Assembly (NCBI RefSeq): GCF_027451485.1
Contig: NZ_DAIDJE010000089.1
Coordinates: forward strand, 1-64,000
Length of the DNA: 64,000 nucleotides
Direction of reading: 5' to 3'
From: Bradyrhizobium sp.
GTDB taxonomy: Bacteria > Pseudomonadota > Alphaproteobacteria > Rhizobiales > Xanthobacteraceae
Shown here: piece after piece, positions 8,870 to 17,084 of the stretch
How the letters are laid out: every line of letters starts with the position of its first letter
Position numbering within the stretch: position 1 is the first letter of the stretch
Notes under the pieces: generated by a model
Database searches by the model: none
The model's input: the letters and a program-made list of their open reading frames with translations, nothing else
What the model was told of the DNA's origin: nothing
Made by a program: the position numbers and the translations under genes

Positions 8870-9340
8870 CTGGTGTTCACCTGTCAAACAGCCCTGTCTG
8901 CCGCAGACACAACTTCGCGCTCTCGCCGCGAAAATCCGCGCGAAGTTTCTCGTCAGCTCCTGCCCTTTCACTCGAAGGGCGCAGGGAATGCCGGGCGCGC
9001 CATGCGCACCCGCAGCCTCGCGCGCAAAGCAAAAAGCGCGCAAGTTAGTCACCGCAGGTCGCCGGAAACACCCGGCATTCCCCGCGCGATTGGTTTTAAC
9101 GGTTTCCTCCGCGCTCTCCCTGGTGAACCGGGCTTTCTTGCCACCATCGCCAGCGCGATGCGTCAGCATCGTCGCCAACTTGACACCAGCGTCGGGGTGT
9201 CGGGACCACACGGCTTTGCCGTCCGCGAGCCAAGCGCCCTCGTCAGCAGCGCCACTCGCGTCCATCGCATCCCGCCCGCGTTCGTGACGATCGCGAAACG
9301 CCCCTTGGTCGGGCGGGATGGCTGGAGGTCTATTGCTGCG
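8870..9340. repeat. Long non-coding repeat-like region
   Basis: No convincing gene lies between the TetR stop and the small exported protein. Several frames are open on both strands, but their translations are Ser/Arg/Ala/Pro-rich with no domain. One frame (about 8988-9287, starting MPGAPCAPAASRAKQ) matches my recollection of spurious proteins annotated many times in Bradyrhizobium, which suggests a dispersed repeat of about 450 bp. The stretch from 9340 to 9517 shows nothing recognisable. Confidence 0.45.
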
Positions 9341-9517
9341 TCTACCAGGCGGCCAAGCGGAAAATTTTCGATTGCGGGGCTGGACAGCCGGTGCAAATCA
9401 GCCGGAACGCAAATACAATCTCGATCGCGATCCGGTGCTATGATTTGGCATGCGAAGAAAAAGCGCCGGCAATTAAATGCAACGAGCCGACGCTGGTCGC
9501 CTTGCAAACTCCAGCGC

Positions 9518-9554
9518 ACGAAAAAAGAGGCGGGCTCACCACCTCTTTTTTCGT
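9518..9554 (-). terminator. Perfect 13-bp intrinsic terminator hairpin
   Basis: A perfect inverted repeat, ACGAAAAAAGAGG and CCTCTTTTTTCGT, is separated by 11 bases. The A/T tracts in both arms give a U-run on either strand, so it may act bidirectionally. It lies about 30 bases beyond the stop of the small exported protein on the minus strand, its most obvious client. Confidence 0.8.
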
Positions 9555-9583
9555 TAGACCAAACACGCGTCGTTTGGATCATG

Positions 9584-9850
9584 CTAATAGCGCGACCAAT
9601 AAGGCGGGCCCATATTGCGGTCGACTGATCCCGGATACTGGCCATCGCCATAGGGGCCGCCCCATCCGGACGGGTAGGTCGGCTCAGCGACGCCGAAGTC
9701 GAAGTGATCGAAATCCTGGGCGGTCATGACCCGTCCGTGGTAATTCTCACCGGAGGGCAGAAATCTTCCGGGTACGTACACCCTCGCCATGGCCGGTCCC
9801 GAAATCGTCAATGCAAGCGCTACGGCGCCAATCAATTTGAGCTTTGTCAT
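9584..9850 (-). CDS. Small exported protein of unknown function
   Basis: This 88-residue protein has a clear Sec signal peptide (basic start MTKLKL, hydrophobic core 7-18, cleavage after AMA at 22). A mature part of about 66 residues is rich in Gly, Pro, Tyr and Asp, for example SGWGGPYGDGQYPG, and has no cysteine. AGGAG lies six bases before the ATG and a strong terminator follows, so this is a genuine single-gene transcript. I recognise no family. Short Gly/Tyr/Pro-rich exported proteins are common in rhizobia and mostly uncharacterised. Confidence 0.75.
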   Translation of the reverse strand: MTKLKLIGAVALALTISGPAMARVYVPGRFLPSGENYHGRVMTAQDFDHFDFGVAEPTYPSGWGGPYGDGQYPGSVDRNMGPPYWSRY

Positions 9851-10018
9851 AGCTATTCTCCTTTGTCCGCCGGCCGCATGCGGAACGCCACCGCCGGACC
9901 TATCGCAACCAGAACAAGGGACGCCTTTCGCCGGCGTCGTTCGGCTGGCGGCGGGTTAACGCGCGAGAGCGGAACCCGCGCCGATGCTGCTACCTAAAAT
10001 TCTGTTTAGGAGGGCTGC

Positions 10019-10942
10019 ATGGCTGGCTTGGAGGCGCCGAACCAGCCGACCAAAAGCGCTGGACAGTATTTATCCATCGGGTTAATTTCGATCAAAATCG
10101 AACCGCAAGATCGTCGCGCAAGGGAGCGAAACTTGGCTGAACCGAAAACGCCAACCAGGCTGTCGAAGGCGTTCAACGCCGCTTGGGTGCGGCCGTTTCT
10201 GTTCCTGATCTTCATCGTCGTGGTCTGGGACCTGTCGATCCGCCTGTTCAGGATTCCGGCCTACCAAATTCCGGCGCCGGCCGATGTCGTCGCGGTGCTG
10301 TGGCACGATTGGCCCGAGCTGGCACGGCAATCCTGGCCGACCACCTATGCGACGATCTGGGGGTTTGTGCTGTCGGCGCTGTTCGGAATTCCCGTCGCGA
10401 TGCTGATCGCAGGATCGAAGACGGTGGAGAGCTATGTCTATCCGCTGCTTGTGTTCTCGCAGTCGGTGCCGAAGATCGCGATCGCGCCGCTGTTCGTCGT
10501 CTGGTTCGGCTTCGGTATCCTGCCGAAAATCATCTCGGCATTCCTGCTCGGATTTTTTCCGGTCGTGGTGTCTGCGGTACAGGGGTTCAAGTCAGTCGAT
10601 CCCGACATGGTCGATCTGGCGCGGGCGATGCAGGGCAGCCGTTTTCACGTCTTTCGCGCCGTCAACTTGCCGCACGCCATGCCGGCGATTTTTTCAGGCC
10701 TGAAGGTTTCTGTCACACTCGCGGTGGTTGGCGCAGTGGTCGGCGAATTCGTCGGCTCCAATTCGGGCATCGGCTATGTCATGCAGCGCTCGATCGGCAC
10801 CTTCGATTTGCCGACGATGTTTGCCGCACTCGTGATCCTGGCGCTGCTCGGCGTCATCCTGTTCTGGATCGTCGACCGGATCGAACGGCTGGTGGTGCCC
10901 TGGCACGTCAGCCAGCGCGAGGAGATTATCGTTGCCGCGTGA
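10019..10942 (+). CDS. ABC transporter permease, NitT/TauT (SsuC-like) family
   Basis: This inner-membrane permease belongs to an importer of the nitrate/taurine/sulfonate class. It has a cytoplasmic N-terminus, about six hydrophobic helices, and the EAA-type coupling loop around residues 197-220 (DLARAMQGS...AVNLPHAMPAIFSGLKV), followed by VGEFVGSNSGIGYVM typical of this family. The ATG at 10019 has a perfect AGGAGG five bases away. A TTG at 10133 with AGGGAG would give about 269 residues, nearer the family norm, so the first 38 residues are uncertain. The binding-protein and ATPase genes follow, each separated by a palindromic repeat. Confidence 0.9.
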   Translation: MAGLEAPNQPTKSAGQYLSIGLISIKIEPQDRRARERNLAEPKTPTRLSKAFNAAWVRPFLFLIFIVVVWDLSIRLFRIPAYQIPAPADVVAVLWHDWPELARQSWPTTYATIWGFVLSALFGIPVAMLIAGSKTVESYVYPLLVFSQSVPKIAIAPLFVVWFGFGILPKIISAFLLGFFPVVVSAVQGFKSVDPDMVDLARAMQGSRFHVFRAVNLPHAMPAIFSGLKVSVTLAVVGAVVGEFVGSNSGIGYVMQRSIGTFDLPTMFAALVILALLGVILFWIVDRIERLVVPWHVSQREEIIVAA

Positions 10943-10961
10943 GGTTTAAATAGAAAGCGTT

Positions 10962-11168
10962 GTCATTGCGAGCGAAGCAACCAGGTTTTCCGCTGTCATT
11001 CCGGAGCGCGAGTGAAACGAGCGAATCCGGAATCCATGGAGCCGCACGAGGATCAGTAGGAATGGATTCCGGGCCGGCGTCTTGCGCGCAAAATAGCCTC
11101 GCTATTTTGTCGCGACGGCGCATCCCGGAATGACAAAGGATGGATTGCGTCGCTTGGCTCGCAATGAC
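10962..11168. repeat. Nested palindromic repeat between permease and binding-protein genes
   Basis: The outer ends GTCATTGCGAGCGAAGC (10962-10978) and GCTTGGCTCGCAATGAC (11152-11168) are inverted copies matching at 16 of 17 positions. Inside lie further inverted pairs built from CATTCCGG/CCGGAATG and GGAATCCATGG/ATGGATTCC. The whole about 207-bp unit could fold into one long structured element. The same end sequence recurs near 26.5 kb and, degenerate, near 12.2 kb. Confidence 0.8.
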
Positions 11169-11198
11169 GAGATTAAAAAGCTACGGGAGGAAGATCGA

Positions 11199-12188
11199 AT
11201 GTTGAGGTGCATCGCGGCAGTTTCGGCCGCGCTAATCTTTTCAGCGTTGACCGCGCTGCCGGCACGCGCCGCCGACAAGGTGGTGCTGATGCTCAACTGG
11301 TACGTCTATGGTGAGCACGCGCCGTTCTATTACGGCAAAGCCAAGGGCATCTACGCCGCCGACGGCATCGATCTCGAGATCCAGGAAGGCCGCGGCTCGG
11401 CGGCGACGACGCAGGCCGTGGCGGCCAAGACCGCGAATTTCGGTTATGTCGACGTGCCGACCATGATGCGCGCGGCGGTCAAGGGCGCGCCGATCATCGC
11501 AACCGGCGTGCTGCTCCAGACCAGCCCGATGTCGGTGATGGGCCTTGCCGAGAAGAACATCAGGAAGCCCGAGGACATCAAGGGCAAGACGGTTGCGATC
11601 ACGCCGGCCGATTCCATGACGCAGATCTGGCCGCTGTTCCTGAAAAAGACCGGATTGAAGGAGAGCGATTTCACCACCGTCGCCGGCGACGCCCAGACCA
11701 AGCTCCAAGCCGTCATCAACGGCCGGGCCGATCTTCTGCTCGGCTACGTCATGGACCAGTCGATGAAGATCAAGGACGCGACCGGCAAGGACGTCTATCC
11801 GATCAAGTTCGCCGACTACGGCATCAACATGGTGTCGTCCGGCCTTGTGGCGAACACCGATTACGTCAAGGCCAACGCCGATGTGGTCAGGCGTTTCATG
11901 GATGCCACCACTAAGGCAGTGGAGGCGGCTGAAAAGGACCCCAGGGCCGCGGCGCAGTCGATCCTCGATGCCAACCCCAAGGGCGGCAAGATCGGCACGC
12001 TCACTGAAGGCTTTGAACTGACGATTCCGCTCTACCGCACGCCGGAGACCAGGAACAAGCGGCCGTTCCAGGTCACCGACCAGAACATGAAGGATACCGT
12101 CGATCTGATGGTCGAATATGGCGGGCTTGATGCCAAGGCGAAGGATAATCCCAAGGCGTTTTACACCAATGAGTACTTGCCGAAGTGA
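11199..12188 (+). CDS. ABC transporter substrate-binding protein, NMT1/THI5-like
   Basis: This 329-residue periplasmic binding protein has a signal peptide (hydrophobic 5-20, cleavage after ARA at 24). The mature start VVLMLNWYVYGEHAPFYYGKAKG is characteristic of the SsuA/ThiY-like group, where the aromatic WY and the FYYGKAKG segment line the ligand pocket. Family members bind pyrimidines, sulfonates, nitriles or aromatic acids; the ligand here is unknown. The ATG has GGGAGG eight bases upstream. A longer open frame runs into the upstream repeat and is rejected. It lies between the permease and ATPase genes of the same importer. Confidence 0.92.
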   Translation: MLRCIAAVSAALIFSALTALPARAADKVVLMLNWYVYGEHAPFYYGKAKGIYAADGIDLEIQEGRGSAATTQAVAAKTANFGYVDVPTMMRAAVKGAPIIATGVLLQTSPMSVMGLAEKNIRKPEDIKGKTVAITPADSMTQIWPLFLKKTGLKESDFTTVAGDAQTKLQAVINGRADLLLGYVMDQSMKIKDATGKDVYPIKFADYGINMVSSGLVANTDYVKANADVVRRFMDATTKAVEAAEKDPRAAAQSILDANPKGGKIGTLTEGFELTIPLYRTPETRNKRPFQVTDQNMKDTVDLMVEYGGLDAKAKDNPKAFYTNEYLPK

Positions 12189-12194
12189 CCGCTC

Positions 12195-12395
12195 GTCGTT
12201 GCGAGCAGCGAACGCAACGAGGCAATCCCGCCTTTGTCATTCCGGGATGCGCCGTAAGGCGCAGGCCCTGAATCCATTCCTCCCGACACTCGTGCGGCAC
12301 CCATGGATTCTCTGATGTGCAATTGCACTCATAGCTCGCTCGTTTCGCTCGCGCCCCGGAATGACAGCTTGAAAGAAGCCTGGATTGCTTCGCGG
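12195..12395. repeat. Palindromic repeat between binding-protein and ATPase genes
   Basis: This region repeats the elements of the 10.96-11.17 kb repeat in degenerate form: GTCGTTGCGAGC at the left, TTGTCATTCCGGGATGCGCC and GCGCCCCGGAATGACA as inner inverted arms, and GGATTGCTTCGCGG at the right. It fills the gap before the ATPase gene and explains the spurious upstream extension of that frame. Confidence 0.7.
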
Positions 12396-12469
12396 TGCTT
12401 GTCATCGGGCCGCGCTTTGCGCAGACCCGGTGGCTCGCGATGATGGCTCGTTTGTCGAATGGACTACCA

Positions 12470-13315
12470 ATGACCGCCCTGAACAAGACTGGAGCCAGCC
12501 CGCCGCCCGCGCACTTACGTGTGGTGGGCGATCGCGGCGCCTCGCAGAAGGCCGGCATTCGGCTGTCGGCCGTGTCGAAAACCTATCGGTCGCGCGACGG
12601 TGATGTGCCGTCGCTGCAGCCACTCGATTTTCACATCAACGCCGGCGAATTTTTCGTCGTGGTCGGGCCGTCCGGCTGCGGCAAGTCCACGCTCCTGAAA
12701 ATGATCTCAGGGCTTCTGCCGCCGTCGACAGGCGAGATTTTCGTCGAGGGCGAGAAGGTCGACAAACCGCATGGCAATGTCGGCATCGTGTTTCAGAACG
12801 CGCTGCTCTTGCCCTGGCGCAACATCCTCAACAACGTGATGCTGCCGATCGACATGAAGCGGCTGCCCCGCGAAGAGTTCCTGCCGCGCGCGAAAGCGCT
12901 GCTAAAACTCGTCGGTCTCGAAGGGTTTGAAAGGAAGTTGCCCTGGCAGCTCTCGGGCGGCATGCAGCAGCGCGCCTCGATCTGCCGGGCGCTGGTGCAC
13001 GATCCGAAGATCGTGCTGATGGACGAGCCGTTCGGAGCCCTCGATGCCATGACGCGCGAGCGCATGAACGTCGAACTGATGCGCATCCAGCGCGAGACCG
13101 GCAAGACCGTGCTGCTGATCACCCATTCGATCCCGGAAGCGGTGTTCCTTGCCGATCGCGTGTTGGTGATGACCGAGCGGCCCGGTGCGATTGCCGCGAT
13201 CTACGATGTGCCGCTGCCACGCCCGCGCTCGCTCGACGTCATGACCGATCCGGTTTTCTCGGAACTGGTGCAACGCATCCGCAAGCATTTTTTCACGCAA
13301 AGCGCGCTGGATTAG
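12470..13315 (+). CDS. ABC transporter ATP-binding protein, NitT/TauT family
   Basis: This ATPase of about 281 residues energises the importer. Walker A GPSGCGKST is at 66-74, the signature LSGGMQQR at 161-168, Walker B VLMDEPFGALD at about 182-192, and the switch His is in LLITHSIPEA. The insertion VFQNALLLPW is typical of SsuB/TauB-type ATPases. The start is uncertain: ATGs at 12440, 12443 and 12470 are in frame and none has a strong ribosome site. I use 12470 because the upstream bases border a repeat. It is followed 12 bases later by the enolase-superfamily gene, tying the importer to the enzyme cluster. Confidence 0.9.
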   Translation: MTALNKTGASPPPAHLRVVGDRGASQKAGIRLSAVSKTYRSRDGDVPSLQPLDFHINAGEFFVVVGPSGCGKSTLLKMISGLLPPSTGEIFVEGEKVDKPHGNVGIVFQNALLLPWRNILNNVMLPIDMKRLPREEFLPRAKALLKLVGLEGFERKLPWQLSGGMQQRASICRALVHDPKIVLMDEPFGALDAMTRERMNVELMRIQRETGKTVLLITHSIPEAVFLADRVLVMTERPGAIAAIYDVPLPRPRSLDVMTDPVFSELVQRIRKHFFTQSALD

Positions 13316-13327
13316 AGGTGTAGGTCG

Positions 13328-14731
13328 ATGCCGCTGCGGCTGGCCGTGCGGGATATCGCACTTTTCGAGCGAGCGGTGCGCTTTGCGCGGCCGTTTCGGT
13401 TCGGCGCGGTCGTCGTCGAGGCGGCGGCGCAGGCGTTCGTGCGCGTCGAGATCGAGATCGAGGGCAAGGGCCGTTCGGTCGGCGCCAGTGCCGAAATGAT
13501 GGTGCCGAAATGGTTCGACAAGCGCGCCCATCTTTCGCCCGACCAGACCGCCGATGAATTGCGGCGTTCGCTCACGATCGCGCGCGATCTCTATTGCAAG
13601 GGCTCAGACTTCGATACCGCATTCGGTCATCACGCCTCATGGATCGCGGCGCAGGTCGAAAGCTGCGCGAAGCACGATATTCCGCCGCTCGCGGCGATCT
13701 TCGGTGCGGCCGAAATCGACAAGGCCATTCTCGATGCGCTGCTGCGCGGCGCGGACGCCGATTTCTTTGACGGGATGGCGGCCAATATCGCCGGCATCGA
13801 TGCGCGGCTGTCGCCCGATCTTGGCAGCGAGGACATCACGCAGTTCTTGCGCGGCTGCCGCCGCGGCGACCGCGTCGCGATCCGCCATACTGTCGGTCTC
13901 GACGACAAGGTTGAAGGGGAGGGCGGGGTCGCCGATCCGGCCGAGAATTCCGGCGCGCGTTATTTCAAGCTCAAGCTTGCGGGCAATCCGGACGCTGACG
14001 TCGCCCGGCTGGTTCGCATCGGCCGCGAGCTCGCCAGGCTGCCTCGTTCCTATCACGTCACGCTCGATGCCAACGAGCAATATGCAGACCTGAAAGATTT
14101 ACGCGGCCTGGTCGATCGCCTGAGGTGCGATGCTGCGCTGGCCCCGATCGCAGGCCGGCTTCTTTATATCGAGCAGCCGATGCCGCGCGAGGTGACTCGC
14201 ACCTCTCCGCTCGAAGGCGTCAACGCTTACGATTTCATCATCGATGAAGCCGATGATTCCTATCATGCGTTCGTTGCCGCGCGGTCGCTCGGCTATCGCG
14301 GCATCTCGTCAAAATCCTGCAAGGGCCTCTACAAGTCCGTGATCAATGCGACGCGCGCAGCCAAATGGAGCGCGGAAGGGGAAAGGTTCTTTGTCACGGG
14401 TGAAGACCTGACCTGTCAGGCCGGACTCGCCGTGCAGCAGGATCTCGCACTCGGAGCGCTGATCGGCATGACGCATATGGAGCGCAACGGTCATCACTAT
14501 GTCGACGGCTTTGCCGATACGCCGATCGAGGAGGCCGACGCGTTTCTCGCCGCGCATCCCGGTCTTTATGCCCGCGCCGGCGGCAAGGTGCGGCTTGCGA
14601 TCCATGACGGCGATCTGTTGACGGCATCGCTGACGGCGCCGGGCTTTGCCACCGGCGTCCATCCACACTGGCCTGCGATGCAGGCATTCCGACAGCCAAA
14701 AGCAAGAACATTGCAGGAGCAGACGATATGA
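13328..14731 (+). CDS. Enolase-superfamily (mandelate racemase/muconate lactonising-like) enzyme
   Basis: This 467-residue protein has the enolase-superfamily catalytic layout. K214-x-K216 (FKLKLAG) provides one base, and D247 (LDANEQY), E282 (YIEQPMP) and D306/E307 (FIIDEADD) supply the Mg ligands. A Lys at 329 (SSKSCKG) is the opposite base. This pattern abstracts a proton alpha to a carboxylate, leading to racemisation, cycloisomerisation or sugar-acid dehydration. At 467 residues it is longer than the usual roughly 370, with an extended N-terminal half. GAGGTG precedes the ATG. Its stop overlaps the next ATG by four bases. In this context an acid-sugar dehydratase is the most attractive guess; the substrate is unknown. 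Confidence 0.82.
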   Translation: MPLRLAVRDIALFERAVRFARPFRFGAVVVEAAAQAFVRVEIEIEGKGRSVGASAEMMVPKWFDKRAHLSPDQTADELRRSLTIARDLYCKGSDFDTAFGHHASWIAAQVESCAKHDIPPLAAIFGAAEIDKAILDALLRGADADFFDGMAANIAGIDARLSPDLGSEDITQFLRGCRRGDRVAIRHTVGLDDKVEGEGGVADPAENSGARYFKLKLAGNPDADVARLVRIGRELARLPRSYHVTLDANEQYADLKDLRGLVDRLRCDAALAPIAGRLLYIEQPMPREVTRTSPLEGVNAYDFIIDEADDSYHAFVAARSLGYRGISSKSCKGLYKSVINATRAAKWSAEGERFFVTGEDLTCQAGLAVQQDLALGALIGMTHMERNGHHYVDGFADTPIEEADAFLAAHPGLYARAGGKVRLAIHDGDLLTASLTAPGFATGVHPHWPAMQAFRQPKARTLQEQTI

Positions 14732-15879
14732 CGACGCAACGCCTCGGCGTGATCATGAACGGTGTCACCGGCCGCATGGGGCTCAACCAGCACCTGATCC
14801 GCTCGATCATCGCGATCCGCGACCAGGGTGGCGTAAAACTCTCGAACGGCGATCGTGTGATGCCCGATCCGATCCTGGTCGGGCGAAGTGCGGAAAAGAT
14901 CGAGGCGCTCGCCAGGCGCTTTGGTGTGGAGCGCTGGACCACCGACCTCGATGCGGCGCTCGCCGACAAGAAGGACGCGGTGTTCTTCGACGCTGCGACC
15001 ACGCAGGCCCGCCCGGGCTTGCTGGCGAGGGCGTTCAACGCCGGCAAGCACGTCTACTGCGAAAAGCCGACCGCAACCAATCTCGAAGAAGCCGTTGCGA
15101 TCGTGAAGCTCGGCAACGGCAAGGGTCTCAAACACGGCGTCGTGCAGGACAAACTGTTCCTGCCCGGGCTGAAGAAGCTCGCCTTCCTGCGCGATTCCGG
15201 CTTCTTCGGCCGGATGCTCTCAGTGCGGGGCGAGTTCGGCTACTGGGTGTTCGAGGGAGACTGGCAGGAAGCGCAGCGGCCGTCGTGGAATTACCGGAGC
15301 GAAGACGGGGGCGGCATCATTCTCGACATGGTCTGCCATTGGCGCTACGTGCTGGACAATCTCTTCGGCGAAGTCGAAAGCGTGGTCTGCATCGGCAATA
15401 CCGATATTCCCGAGCGCTGGGACGAGAGAGGCAGGAAATACGAGGCGACCGCCGACGATTCAGCCTACGCCACCTTCCGCCTCAAGGGCGGCGTGATCGC
15501 GCATATCAACATGAGCTGGGTGACGCGCGTTTACCGCGATGATCTCGTCACCTTCCAGGTCGATGGCACGCATGGTTCGGCCGTCGCAGGACTGACCGAC
15601 TGCATGATCCAGGCGCGGCAGATGACGCCGCGGCCGGTCTGGAATCCGGACGAGAAGCGCCTGCATGATTTCTACGCCGATTGGCAGAAGCTGCCGGAGA
15701 ACGTGACCTACGACAACGGCTTCAAAGAGCAGTGGGAGATGTTCATCCGTCACGTCTGCGAAGACGCGCCGTATAAATATACGCTCCTGGAAGGCGCCAA
15801 GGGCGTGCAGCTGGCGGAGTGCGCGCTGCAGAGCTGGCGCGAGAAGCGCTGGATCGACGTCGCCCCGATCAAGGTCTAG
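14728..15879 (+). CDS. Gfo/Idh/MocA-family NAD(P)-dependent oxidoreductase
   Basis: This 383-residue enzyme should oxidise or reduce a sugar or cyclitol hydroxyl with NAD(P). An N-terminal nucleotide-binding fold (residues 1-125) includes the family's EKPTATNLEEA motif (112-122), whose Lys is a conserved active-site residue. The C-terminal sheet domain contains DMVCHWRYVLDNLFG (about 200-214), with a His at the family's catalytic position. The start overlaps the upstream stop (ATGA), so translation is coupled. In related pathways these enzymes make 3-keto sugars for later elimination. That role is possible here because a TIM-barrel isomerase-like gene follows two genes later. Confidence 0.88.
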   Translation: MTTQRLGVIMNGVTGRMGLNQHLIRSIIAIRDQGGVKLSNGDRVMPDPILVGRSAEKIEALARRFGVERWTTDLDAALADKKDAVFFDAATTQARPGLLARAFNAGKHVYCEKPTATNLEEAVAIVKLGNGKGLKHGVVQDKLFLPGLKKLAFLRDSGFFGRMLSVRGEFGYWVFEGDWQEAQRPSWNYRSEDGGGIILDMVCHWRYVLDNLFGEVESVVCIGNTDIPERWDERGRKYEATADDSAYATFRLKGGVIAHINMSWVTRVYRDDLVTFQVDGTHGSAVAGLTDCMIQARQMTPRPVWNPDEKRLHDFYADWQKLPENVTYDNGFKEQWEMFIRHVCEDAPYKYTLLEGAKGVQLAECALQSWREKRWIDVAPIKV

Positions 15880-15890
15880 AGGAGAGGCGC

Positions 15891-17084
15891 ATGAACAAGC
15901 CGGTGATGCCCGCCTCGTCGCTGTCGTTGAAGCTGCCGAGCGCCGACGGTTCGCTAATGACCTATCGTCTGGCGGCGTCGCGGAGCTTTCCTGCGAGGCT
16001 CGAGGGCACGCTGAACCGCGTCGCGTTCTCGGCCGCGCATGTCGTCGCGAATCCGCTCGCCGATGTCGATCCGTGGCTCACGGCCGCGGTCGACTGGGAC
16101 AGGACGATTGCGTTTCGGGAGCATGTCTGGGATCTCGGCCTCGGCGTCGCCGAGGCGATGGATACGGCGCAGCGCGGCATGGGGCTCGATTGGCCGACCT
16201 CGCTCGAATTGATCCAGCGCTCGGTCCGGGCGGCAAAGGCAAGAGGCAATGCGCTGGTATTCTCCGGCGCGGGCACCGATCATCTCGCGGTGGAGGATGC
16301 CAGGAGCCTTGATGACGTCATCCGGGCTTATGAGCATCAGGTCGCGGCGATCGAGAAGGCCGGAGGACGGATCATCCTGATGGCTTCGCGCGCGCTTGCC
16401 AGGATCGCCTGCAGCCCGGATGATTATGTGCAGGTCTATGGCCGCGTGCTTTCGCAGGTGGCTGAGCCCGTGATCATCCACTGGCTCGGTGACATGTTCG
16501 ATCCGGCGCTGTCAGGTTATTGGGGATCGGCCGATCTCGGCAGGGCGATGGATACGGCGGTCGCCATCATCAACGCCCATGCCGGAAAGATCGACGGCGT
16601 CAAGATTTCGCTGCTCGACAAGCAGCGCGAAATCGACATGCGCCGGCGCGTGGCCGATGGCGTCAAGATGTATACCGGCGATGATTTCAACTATGCCGAG
16701 CTGATCGCCGGCGACGACAAGGGCTACTCGCACGCGCTGCTCGGCATTTTCGACGCCATCGCGCCGGCGGCGTCCTATGCGCTGACACGACTTGCGGCGT
16801 CCGACGCGCAAGGTTTCCATGATGTGCTCGGCCCGACCGTCCCGCTGTCGCGCCACATCTTCAGGGCGCCGACGCGGTTCTACAAGACCGGCGTGGTGTT
16901 CATGGCGTATCTGAACGGTCACCAGGACCATTTCACCATGGTCGGCGGGCAGGAGAGCGCGCGCTCGACGCTGCATCTCGCCGAGCTGTTCCGGCTGGCG
17001 GATCAGGCGGGATTGCTCGCCAATCCTGAACTGGCGACGCGACGCATGAAAACCGTGCTCGCGTTACGCGGCGTGGAAAGCTGA
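15891..17084 (+). CDS. DUF993 family protein, dihydrodipicolinate-synthase-like
   Basis: This 397-residue protein resembles DUF993, a group related to the class I aldolase/dihydrodipicolinate synthase barrel. Family-type segments include GAGTDHL (about 127-133), VIIHWLGDMFDPAL (about 195-208) and DGVKISLLDKQREID (about 240-254), where Lys in VKIS is a plausible Schiff-base residue. Function is not established; a retro-aldol or aldol step on a keto acid would fit the neighbours. The ATG is preceded by GGAG. An in-frame start inside the previous gene is rejected. Its stop overlaps the next ATG (TGATG). Confidence 0.8.
   Translation: MNKPVMPASSLSLKLPSADGSLMTYRLAASRSFPARLEGTLNRVAFSAAHVVANPLADVDPWLTAAVDWDRTIAFREHVWDLGLGVAEAMDTAQRGMGLDWPTSLELIQRSVRAAKARGNALVFSGAGTDHLAVEDARSLDDVIRAYEHQVAAIEKAGGRIILMASRALARIACSPDDYVQVYGRVLSQVAEPVIIHWLGDMFDPALSGYWGSADLGRAMDTAVAIINAHAGKIDGVKISLLDKQREIDMRRRVADGVKMYTGDDFNYAELIAGDDKGYSHALLGIFDAIAPAASYALTRLAASDAQGFHDVLGPTVPLSRHIFRAPTRFYKTGVVFMAYLNGHQDHFTMVGGQESARSTLHLAELFRLADQAGLLANPELATRRMKTVLALRGVES

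Noticed and set aside
8753..9628. Long plus-strand frame of about 290 codons
   Set aside because: Overlaps the TetR gene, has no domain or ribosome site, is Arg/Ser-rich, and lies in repeat-like DNA.
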